DNA from: F23-B02 sp963590435
Lineage (GTDB): Bacteria; Bacillota; Clostridia; Oscillospirales; Oscillospiraceae
Reading direction: 5' to 3'
Assembly: GCA_963590435.1 (NCBI GenBank)
Contig: CAVAPG010000050.1
Location: forward strand, 1-12,420
Length of the DNA stretch: 12,420 nucleotides
Shown here: piece after piece, positions 7,616-12,420 of the stretch
How the letters are laid out: every line of letters begins with the position of its first letter
Position numbering within the stretch: the first letter of the stretch is position 1
The notes under the pieces: generated by a model
The model's database searches: none
The model's input: the letters and a program-made list of their open reading frames with translations, nothing else
Told to the model about the DNA's origin: nothing
Made by a program: the position numbers and the translations under genes

Positions 7616-8882
7616 GAGATACGAAAAAATCGGTGAGGACCTGTACTTTGGTCAGCTTCATAACGGACTTAATATAAATGTCATCACAAAGCCCGAATTC
7701 AGGCTTTCATACGCCGTGTTTGCCACTAATTACGGCGGTGCTCACAGGCGTTTTTCGCTAAACGGCACAATGCATGACACACCCGCAGGCGTCGCGCATT
7801 TTCTCGAGCACAAGATGTTTGACATGCCCGACGGAGACAATGCCCTGAGCGTTCTGTCCGCAAACGGTGCACAGCCTAACGCGTTTACATCAAGCGGAAT
7901 GACCGCATACTTTTTCGACTGCACTACCGGGTTTGAGGAGAATCTTCGCATGCTTCTCAAATTTGTTTCGACTCCGTATTTCACGCAGGAAACCGTCGAC
8001 AAGGAACAGGGCATAATCGGCCAGGAAATCTGCATGGTTGAAGACAACCCGGGATATGTAATTTACAACAGGCTCATGCGCATGCTCTATGAGCACAATC
8101 CTGTGCGCGATCAGGTCGCCGGCAGTATAGAAAGTATTGCGGAAATAACGGCTGAAACACTCTATAACTGCCACAAGGCCTTTTATGCTCCGTCAAATAT
8201 GACGCTCTGCGTAGCCGGCGATTGTGACCCGGAAAGTGTTTTTGCAATCGCAGACGAGATACTTCCCCGAGAAAAGGCAGATATTCCGAAAGCCGATATG
8301 GGACCTGCGGAATCCGAATTTCCGATAAAGAGCTACAATGAAGAGAGTATGGAGGTTTCCGCACCGCAATTTCTCATCGGTGCAAAGGTAACGCCCGCTC
8401 ACGCCGGGGCTTCCCTTCTCAGGCAGAAGATGGTTGCCGGACTTGCATTGCGTTCGGTTTTCGGCACCTCCGGAAAATTTTATAACAGGCTCTATGAAGA
8501 GGGTCTGCTGAACCGCGACTATGACTATGAAATTGACTACACCGCCGGAACTGCAACCGTAATGATCAGCGGAGAAAGCGCAAATCCGCAGAAGGTGCTT
8601 GACGAAATAAACAGCGAACTTTCGGATATTTTCTCAAACGGACTTGACAGAAACATCTTTGAGACAGCCAAGCGCGCATCATTCGGTTCACGCCTGCGCG
8701 CCCTTGAGGATTTTGACGGACTTTGCCTGTCGCTCGTTGACGGCGTATTCGGCGGTTATTGCGCTCTTGATGCATTTGAAACACTCGAGAGCGTAAAAAT
8801 TGAAGAATGCACGGAGTTCCTCAAAACATATCTTACTCCGGACAGGCTCGCAATGAGCGTGATTAACCCCGTAAAGGCGTGA
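7605..8882 (+). CDS. ymfH: M16 zinc peptidase YmfH
   Basis: This 425-residue protein is an M16-family (pitrilysin/insulinase) peptidase with an intact inverted zinc motif HFLEH (His65, Glu68, His69). The third zinc ligand is probably Glu141 in GIIGQEI, about 70 residues downstream, as in the family. NAFTSSGMTAYFF (92-104) is the typical substrate-groove strand after the motif. It pairs with the upstream zinc-less homologue, matching the ymfF-ymfH pair of Bacillus and other Firmicutes, where annotation ties the pair to EF-P 5-aminopentanol modification. The frame also offers ATG at 7563 and 7599, but GAGGAGG (7592-7598) leaves six bases to ATG 7605, so that start is chosen. The ribosome site lies inside the end of ymfF, implying coupled translation and a matched subunit ratio. 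No signal peptide is present, so substrates should be intracellular. The substrate is unknown. Confidence 0.9.
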   Translation: MKHKRYEKIGEDLYFGQLHNGLNINVITKPEFRLSYAVFATNYGGAHRRFSLNGTMHDTPAGVAHFLEHKMFDMPDGDNALSVLSANGAQPNAFTSSGMTAYFFDCTTGFEENLRMLLKFVSTPYFTQETVDKEQGIIGQEICMVEDNPGYVIYNRLMRMLYEHNPVRDQVAGSIESIAEITAETLYNCHKAFYAPSNMTLCVAGDCDPESVFAIADEILPREKADIPKADMGPAESEFPIKSYNEESMEVSAPQFLIGAKVTPAHAGASLLRQKMVAGLALRSVFGTSGKFYNRLYEEGLLNRDYDYEIDYTAGTATVMISGESANPQKVLDEINSELSDIFSNGLDRNIFETAKRASFGSRLRALEDFDGLCLSLVDGVFGGYCALDAFETLESVKIEECTEFLKTYLTPDRLAMSVINPVKA

Positions 8883-8889
8883 TGGATAC

Positions 8890-9783
8890 ATGAATTTTCT
8901 CACTGCAACCATGCTGCGTGACGCGGCAATAAGCTTTCCGATGCTGGGCGATTGGAGCATCAATCCGCCGTACAGCTTCACGGTTTTCGGTTTTGAGATA
9001 TATTTCTACGGTGTAATTATTGCGGCCGGTTTTATCATTGCCGCACTGTTCTGCGCAAGACTGGCGGCAAAATTCGGGCTTACATCGGACGATTTGTTTG
9101 ACTATGTAATCTGGCTTATACCAAGCTGTATAATAGGCGCAAGGCTGTATTATGTTCTGTTCAGGCTTGACTATTTCGCTGCAAATCCTTCCGAAATTTT
9201 TTCCGTTCGGGACGGCGGACTTGCAATTTACGGCGGTATAATCGCTGGGGTAATAGCCGGTGTACTGGTCTGCAAAAAAAAGAAAATCCCCGTTCTGGTC
9301 CTCGGCGATCTCTGCGCATTCGGTCTGCTTATAGGACAGGCAATCGGCCGCTGGGGAAATTTCATTAACCGCGAAGCATTCGGCGTAGAAACAGATATCT
9401 TCTGCCGCATGGGGCTGACGACTCCAGACGGCGTTACCGTGTTCGTCCACCCGACTTTTCTGTACGAAAGCCTGTGGAATATTGCAGGGCTGATAATTCT
9501 CTGCATTTTACTCCGCAAAGGGCTCAGAAGATATGACGGGCAGTTTACATGGCTGTATGTTCTGTGGTACGGTCTGGGCAGAGCATGGGTAGAAGGACTG
9601 AGAACAGACAGCTTATATATCGGCTCAAGCAGCATTCGCGTATCGCAGCTTCTGGCAATAGTAAGTGCCGCCGCGGCCGCTGTTATACTTATAATCAACG
9701 CAAGGAAAAAACATTCACCCGACGAGCTGTTCGTAAACCGCGGCAAGTCGGCCGACGAGTTCATTGAAAATGAAAGGAGCTAA
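8890..9783 (+). CDS. lgt: Prolipoprotein diacylglyceryl transferase
   Basis: Lgt moves a diacylglyceryl group from phosphatidylglycerol to the lipobox cysteine of prolipoproteins in the cytoplasmic membrane, the first step of lipoprotein maturation. The 297-residue protein shows about seven hydrophobic segments and the Lgt signature GQAIGRWGNFINREAFG (149-165), in which Arg154, Asn157, Glu162 and Gly165 correspond to essential positions in E. coli Lgt. RAWVEGLR (231-238) matches the conserved R-x3-E segment. HPTFLYES (187-194) is also typical. The position of E. coli His103 is Tyr114 here (GGLAIYGG), a form I recall as common in Gram-positives. ATG 8890 follows the ymfH stop by 7 bases and has only a weak site (AAAGG, 8873-8877). 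An alternative start at ATG 8911 has no better site. The order ymfF-ymfH-lgt recurs in Clostridia as I recall it. The C-terminal 25 residues are charged and cytoplasmic. Confidence 0.96.
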   Translation: MNFLTATMLRDAAISFPMLGDWSINPPYSFTVFGFEIYFYGVIIAAGFIIAALFCARLAAKFGLTSDDLFDYVIWLIPSCIIGARLYYVLFRLDYFAANPSEIFSVRDGGLAIYGGIIAGVIAGVLVCKKKKIPVLVLGDLCAFGLLIGQAIGRWGNFINREAFGVETDIFCRMGLTTPDGVTVFVHPTFLYESLWNIAGLIILCILLRKGLRRYDGQFTWLYVLWYGLGRAWVEGLRTDSLYIGSSSIRVSQLLAIVSAAAAAVILIINARKKHSPDELFVNRGKSADEFIENERS

Positions 9784-9787
9784 TATC

Positions 9788-10186
9788 ATGGCAGATTACA
9801 AAAGCATACTTAAAGGAACAATAAACAGCGTGACAAAAAAAGCAAAAAACTATGTTGAAAGCGGCGGACTTAAGGATGCATATGACAAAGGCAGTACCGC
9901 GGCAAGATGCTATGCGAATATAGCAAAGCTCACACTCCAGATAAACGGTGAGCTTGAGGAGCAGAACAAGGTCTTCATTGAGATTGGCAGACTGTGCTAT
10001 GACGAAAACCACGACAATCCGAGCGGCAGTTATGCACCTCTGTTTGAAGAGCTCAAAGCAATGGACGATCGCATAGAGGTAATGCGTGAGGAGCTCGAAG
10101 CCGCAAAGGCAGCCGTTGAGGCAGCTAAAAACGGCGGAGACTATGCCGATTACTACGATGTGGAAGAGGACGACGCAGATGACTGA
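9788..10186 (+). CDS. Small coiled-coil acidic-tailed protein, function unknown
   Basis: I do not recognise a characterised function. The 132-residue product starts with a basic amphipathic stretch (residues 1-25, seven lysines), followed by a helical region. LTLQINGELEEQNKVFIEIGRLCYD (48-72) resembles a recurrent clostridial hypothetical family whose members often end in a zinc-ribbon domain. Residues about 85-115 form a likely coiled coil rich in Glu, Ala and Lys, and the tail (118-132) is strongly acidic, with DYADYYDVEEDDADD. Here the zinc ribbon is missing and the acidic tail takes its place. AAGGAG (9774-9779) lies 8 bases before ATG 9788. The gene begins 4 bases after the lgt stop and overlaps the nitroreductase gene by 8 bp, so it is part of the operon. 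No signal peptide or membrane segment is seen. The assignment to the zinc-ribbon-linked family rests on memory and is uncertain. Confidence 0.8.
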   Translation: MADYKSILKGTINSVTKKAKNYVESGGLKDAYDKGSTAARCYANIAKLTLQINGELEEQNKVFIEIGRLCYDENHDNPSGSYAPLFEELKAMDDRIEVMREELEAAKAAVEAAKNGGDYADYYDVEEDDADD

Positions 10187-10697
10187 AGCATTGGATAAGC
10201 TTTTAAACCGCAGAAGCGTCAGGGCATATAAGCCGAATCAGATTACAGATGCCGAGCTTCAAAGCGTACTGTCGGCAGGGCTTGCCGCACCGTCGGCGAT
10301 GAACCGTCAACCGACAATTATGTTCGTTGTTCAGGACAAGGAAACAATAGCGAAGCTTTCAAAGCTCAACGCCAGCGTTATGGGCAAAGATATCGATCCG
10401 TTCTACGGGGCTCCGACAGTCATTGTAGTTCTTGCTGACAGAAATGTGCCGACGTACATAGAGGACGGCAGTCTCGTGCTCGGGAATCTTATGAATGCGG
10501 CAGCTGCTATCGGACTCGGCTCCTGCTGGGTAAACAGAGCAAAAGAAGTTTTTGAGATGCCCGAAGCTCGCGAGATACTCCGCGGCAAAGGCATAGGTGA
10601 TGAATACATAGGCGTAGGCAACTGCATTTTAGGCTACGCTGACGGTGCTCTGCCTGACGCCAAGCCTGTTCACGGTGGGCGTCTGTTCTATTTATAA
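10179..10697 (+). CDS. Nitroreductase-family flavoprotein
   Basis: The 172-residue product belongs to the FMN-dependent nitroreductase family, which uses NAD(P)H to reduce nitro, quinone or flavin substrates, usually as a dimer with FMN at the interface. Visible motifs are the N-terminal phosphate-binding NRRSVRAY (10-17), the FMN-contacting APSAMNRQP (37-45), and GLGSCWV (112-118), followed by the C-terminal GYADG segment. The length is at the short end of the family (about 170-220). The start at ATG 10179 is supported by AGAGGA (10165-10170), 8 bases upstream. The frame is open further upstream, but that stretch lies inside the previous gene. It overlaps that gene by 8 bp and is the last gene of the operon. 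The natural substrate is unknown. It is cytoplasmic. Confidence 0.92.
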   Translation: MTEALDKLLNRRSVRAYKPNQITDAELQSVLSAGLAAPSAMNRQPTIMFVVQDKETIAKLSKLNASVMGKDIDPFYGAPTVIVVLADRNVPTYIEDGSLVLGNLMNAAAAIGLGSCWVNRAKEVFEMPEAREILRGKGIGDEYIGVGNCILGYADGALPDAKPVHGGRLFYL

Positions 10698-10717
10698 GCA
10701 CGCAATACTAAGTGCTT
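10696..10717. repeat. Inverted repeat at nitroreductase stop codon and MATE -35 box
   Basis: AAGCAC (10696-10701) and GTGCTT (10712-10717) are perfect inverted repeats with a 10-base spacer. The left arm overlaps the nitroreductase TAA and the right arm runs into the TTGACA box. No U-tract follows, so it is a poor terminator; an operator half-site pair is an alternative. Confidence 0.45.
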
Positions 10718-10744
10718 GACATGATGTCGGGCATGTGCTAAAAT
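10716..10744 (+). promoter_or_regulatory. Near-consensus promoter for the MATE leader transcript
   Basis: A perfect TTGACA (10716-10721) is followed by a 17-bp spacer and TAAAAT (10739-10744) with an extended -10 TGC (10736-10738). This is the strongest promoter in the window by eye. The start site should be near 10750, about 106 bp before the MATE start codon. Confidence 0.8.
10718..10728. promoter_or_regulatory. Candidate operator palindrome in the MATE promoter
   Basis: GACAT-G-ATGTC is a perfect 11-bp palindrome that overlaps the end of the -35 box and lies in the spacer, where a repressor could block RNA polymerase. Palindromes this short arise by chance, and no regulator gene is adjacent. 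Confidence 0.35.
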
Positions 10745-10769
10745 CACTCACGATCGCTCGGAGGGCGAG

Positions 10770-10796
10770 TTGTTCGAAGAAACAACAGCCGGATAA
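10770..10796 (+). CDS. Possible 8-residue leader peptide of the MATE attenuator
   Basis: A GGAGG (10760-10764), exposed in the loop of the first hairpin, is followed after five bases by TTG (10770-10772). The frame encodes M-F-E-E-T-T-A-G and stops at TAA 10794-10796. The stop codon lies inside the left arm of the terminator hairpin, so a ribosome at the end of this frame would cover bases needed to form it. The start codon is the weak TTG and the frame is very short, so chance remains a serious alternative. Confidence 0.3.
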   Translation: MFEETTAG

Positions 10797-10834
10797 GAGG
10801 CAGACTGAAATGTCTGTTTCTTATCCGGCTTTTT
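10788..10834 (+). terminator. Strong intrinsic terminator inside the MATE leader
   Basis: The left arm 10788-10805 pairs with 10812-10829 over 18 base pairs: 11 Watson-Crick pairs (GCCGGATAAGA with TCTTATCCGGC), two G-U pairs, then five more pairs, closed by a six-base loop TGAAAT. Five Ts follow (10830-10834). It ends 21 bases before the MATE start codon, on the gene's own transcript. Confidence 0.85.
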
Positions 10835-10855
10835 CATGTATGGGAGAGACGCTGT

Positions 10856-12193
10856 ATGGATTTTCTAAACGGTAAAATCAAAAAGATTTATTTCAAGTAT
10901 CTTGGGGCTGCCTTTGGCAGTGCGTTAATCACATCGGTTTACTCAATCGTAGACACAGCCATGGTTGGGCAGTATCAGGGCCCCGACGGCACGGCGGCAT
11001 TGGCCGTCGTTGCGCCGATTTGGAACATCATCTACAGTCTCGGGCTTTTAATGGGCATCGGCGGAAGCGTAATATTCAGCACATTGCGCGGCAGTGGAAA
11101 TCGAAGCGACGGCGGCGAAAATCAATATTTTTCTGCATCTGTAATTGGTTCAATACTGTTGTCTGCTCTTGCCTGGATTTGCGTAGTCTGCTTCGAGCGG
11201 CCGATTCTTATTTTCTTCGGTGCTGATGAATCCCTGCTTGCCCTGGCTCGGGAGTACATGCGGCCGATCAAATATGTCTTTCCCCTGTTTTTATTTAACC
11301 AGATGCTTGCCGCATTTTTGCGAAACGACAAGAATCCCGGTCTTGCTACCATCGGCGTTTTGTCCGGAGGCATATTTAACATTTTCGGCGATTACTTTTT
11401 TGTATTTACCTGCGACATGGGCATATACGGTGCCGGACTTGCAACGGCAATCGGATCTGTCATCTCGTTTCTTGTTCTTATTACGCATTTCTTCGGCAGG
11501 AAAAATACTCTTCGGTTCAAAATTCCGGACGGGCTTTTCGCTAAACTGCACAGGATTACAGTCACAGGGTTTTCAACATTTTTCATTGATGCGGCAATGG
11601 GCATTCTGACTGTTCTTTTCAACCGGCAGATAATGAAATATCTCGGTTCAAACGCACTGGCAATTTACGGGCCGATTATTCAGGTCAGCACGTTCGTGCA
11701 GTGCTGTGCATACAGCGTAGGCCAGGCGGCCCAGCCGATTATATCGACAAATTTCGGGGCCGGAAAAGGAAAACGAATAGAGGAAACACTTCATCTTGCA
11801 CTTTGGACCACTGCATTCTTCGGGATATTCTGGACGGCGCTCAGCATGCTCTGTCCGAACCTCTACATTCGAATCTTCATGTCGCCGACTTCCGAGATTC
11901 TCGAAATGGCACCGTCTATTATCCGCACCTATGCCATCTCTTTCCTTTTGCTGCCGTTCAATATCTTTTCAACATACTATTTTCAGGCTATCATGAAACC
12001 TGCCGCATCGTTTATTGTTTCCGTGTCCAGAGGACTTGTAATCAGCGGAGCTCTCATACTGATACTTCCGATTGCAGCCGGAGCAAATTCACTGTGGCTT
12101 GCAATGCCAATAACCGAGCTGATTGTTATGATCTATGCTCTTGCGGCAATCAAGAAATACACAAGCGCAATTCCGCACGAAAATCTGTTGTGA
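10856..12193 (+). CDS. MATE-family multidrug/cation efflux transporter
   Basis: The 445-residue protein has about twelve hydrophobic segments in two homologous halves, as in MATE exporters, which use a Na+ or H+ gradient to expel cationic drugs or metabolites. Family marks include SIVDTAMVGQYQG (30-42) with Asp33 in the first helix, FLRNDKNPGLA (154-164), the NIFGDYFFVF segment (175-184), and QPIISTNFGAGK (293-304) starting the second half. The length is typical (about 440-460). The start at ATG 10856 is supported by GGGAGAG (10842-10848), 7 bases upstream. It is a single-gene unit with its own promoter and leader terminator and looks separately regulated from the operon upstream. The substrate cannot be inferred. 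Expression is probably attenuated by the leader and raised under some inducing condition; that is inference. Confidence 0.95.
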   Translation: MDFLNGKIKKIYFKYLGAAFGSALITSVYSIVDTAMVGQYQGPDGTAALAVVAPIWNIIYSLGLLMGIGGSVIFSTLRGSGNRSDGGENQYFSASVIGSILLSALAWICVVCFERPILIFFGADESLLALAREYMRPIKYVFPLFLFNQMLAAFLRNDKNPGLATIGVLSGGIFNIFGDYFFVFTCDMGIYGAGLATAIGSVISFLVLITHFFGRKNTLRFKIPDGLFAKLHRITVTGFSTFFIDAAMGILTVLFNRQIMKYLGSNALAIYGPIIQVSTFVQCCAYSVGQAAQPIISTNFGAGKGKRIEETLHLALWTTAFFGIFWTALSMLCPNLYIRIFMSPTSEILEMAPSIIRTYAISFLLLPFNIFSTYYFQAIMKPAASFIVSVSRGLVISGALILILPIAAGANSLWLAMPITELIVMIYALAAIKKYTSAIPHENLL

Positions 12194-12212
12194 GAATGCC
12201 AAGAAACAGCGG

Positions 12213-12247
12213 TGCGAATAACTTTCTCGACCAAATCGCAATTTTTT
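12213..12247 (+). terminator. Weak candidate terminator after the MATE gene
   Basis: TGCGA (12213-12217) can pair with TCGCA (12236-12240), closely followed by six Ts (12242-12247). The stem is only five pairs with an 18-base loop, so this is a low-confidence call, supported mainly by the position 20 bases after the stop codon and the T-tract. Confidence 0.3.
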
Positions 12248-12266
12248 AAGTGCACGGTAGGCACTT
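12248..12266. repeat. Inverted repeat AAGTGC / GCACTT
   Basis: AAGTGC (12248-12253) and GCACTT (12261-12266) are a perfect 6-bp inverted repeat with a seven-base spacer, directly after the T-tract and overlapping the first TGCACG copy. Confidence 0.55.
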
Positions 12267-12316
12267 GTACTCAGGCTTTTGTGCACGCCTGTGCACGCAG
12301 TTGCACGGATTAGCAC
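12251..12316 (+). repeat. TGCACG direct repeats with 10-bp phasing
   Basis: TGCACG begins at 12251, 12282, 12292 and 12302, and a degenerate AGCACC begins at 12312. The last four units are spaced exactly 10 bp apart, about one helical turn. Three copies read GTGCAC as a palindrome (12250, 12281, 12291). A CAGGC/GCCTG inverted repeat (12272-12276 and 12287-12291) overlaps the array. Such phased repeats are typical of multi-site protein binding such as iterons, integrase arm sites or regulator arrays; which applies here is unknown. Confidence 0.65.
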
Positions 12317-12420
12317 CTAAAACAGCCTAAATAAACCCTAATATCTGGAAATGGCGGTTAAAGACATATGTGCGCTCGGATCATCCGTATCTTACACCGG
12401 AGCAGATAATAAACCATGAG

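Larger units (their letters stand above)
10750..10834 (+). ncRNA. Structured leader RNA upstream of the MATE gene (candidate attenuator)
   Basis: Between the promoter and the MATE gene the transcript can form three hairpins in series: CTCG-GAGGG-CGAG (10757-10769), TTGTT-CGAAGA-AACAA (10770-10785), and a terminator (10788-10829). It does not match a riboswitch class that I can recognise; guanidine, PreQ1 and yybP-ykoY features were considered and not seen. I find no upstream segment able to pair with the terminator's left arm as a classical antiterminator. It may be a translation-dependent attenuator, a protein- or ligand-controlled leader, or an independent small RNA of about 85 nt. Confidence 0.55.
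12194..12420. other. Non-coding right end with no confident gene
   Basis: After the MATE stop I find no supported gene. One plus-strand frame stays open from 12331 to the window edge, with GTG 12370 as the only usual start candidate. It ends in YVRSDHPYLTPEQIINHE, which reads like protein, but no ribosome site or family is evident. An ATG at 12351 opens a 22-codon frame closing at 12419. The region carries short repeats and inverted repeats and may be the edge of a different genetic unit. Confidence 0.5.

Noticed and set aside
8863..9450. 195-codon open frame on the minus strand across lgt
   Set aside because: It is antisense to a clearly recognised lgt, has no family resemblance and no ribosome site; it is a by-product of lgt codon use.
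10750..10834. Known riboswitch in the MATE leader (guanidine-I/II/III, PreQ1, yybP-ykoY)
   Set aside because: None of the conserved core motifs of these classes that I know is visible, including no ACGR tandem loops for guanidine-II.
11701..12249. 182-codon plus-strand frame overlapping the MATE gene
   Set aside because: Composition rich in Ser, Arg, His and Cys with no hydrophobic pattern; it lies out of frame with a clear transporter.
12248..12316. CRISPR array
   Set aside because: The repeat units are only 6-10 bp with no spacers of regular length and no cas genes nearby.
12351..12419. 22-codon frame from ATG 12351
   Set aside because: Too short, no proper ribosome site, and no recognisable product.
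12358..12420. Minus-strand open frame entering from the right edge and stopping at 12358
   Set aside because: Only 20 codons visible with no recognisable gene end; it cannot be supported.

Overview
The window suggests a low-to-mid GC Gram-positive anaerobe of the class Clostridia, probably near the Ruminococcus/Oscillospirales gut lineages. The reasons are the Firmicutes-type ymfF-ymfH-lgt gene order, a glgB-glgA-GH13 glycogen cluster, strong AGGAGG-like ribosome sites, and near-consensus sigma-A promoters. This placement is inferred from gene content and protein style only.

Layout: (1) Positions 1-355 hold a nearly complete VOC/glyoxalase-I-like gene on the minus strand, cut by the window edge. 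(2) A 140-bp divergent region (356-495) has back-to-back promoters whose -35 boxes are about 10 bp apart. The glgB side carries an 11-bp tandem duplication that copies its -10 box. (3) 496-6156 is a tightly overlapping glycogen operon: branching enzyme (glgB), glycogen synthase (glgA), then a 762-residue GH13 alpha-glucan hydrolase. The N-terminal ~150 residues of the hydrolase look to me like a degenerate piece of glycogen phosphorylase. No ADP-glucose pyrophosphorylase gene (glgC/glgD) and no complete phosphorylase is in the window. (4) 6157-6316 is a non-coding gap with an extended -10 promoter. (5) 6317-10697 is a five-gene operon with overlaps or gaps of a few bases: an M16 peptidase-like pair (ymfF without the zinc motif, ymfH with HFLEH), lgt, a small coiled-coil acidic protein, and a small nitroreductase. 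(6) 10698-10855 is a leader region in front of a MATE efflux gene. It has a near-consensus promoter, a palindrome in the promoter spacer, a possible 8-codon leader peptide, and a perfect 18-bp terminator hairpin placed before the gene. (7) 10856-12193 is the MATE transporter. (8) 12194-12420 is non-coding as far as I can see and carries TGCACG repeats at exact 10-bp spacing.

How the genes fit together: GlgA extends alpha-1,4-glucan from ADP-glucose, GlgB adds alpha-1,6 branches, and the GH13 enzyme probably trims or recycles the polymer or derived maltodextrins. The second operon mixes cell-envelope work (Lgt lipidates prolipoproteins) with a peptidase-like pair that public annotation associates with EF-P modification. 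The MATE gene seems to be an independent unit controlled by transcription attenuation.

The most interesting observations are the MATE leader, the phosphorylase-like module fused to the GH13 enzyme, and the 10-bp-phased repeats at the right end. There is no CRISPR array, rRNA, tRNA or recognisable insertion sequence.
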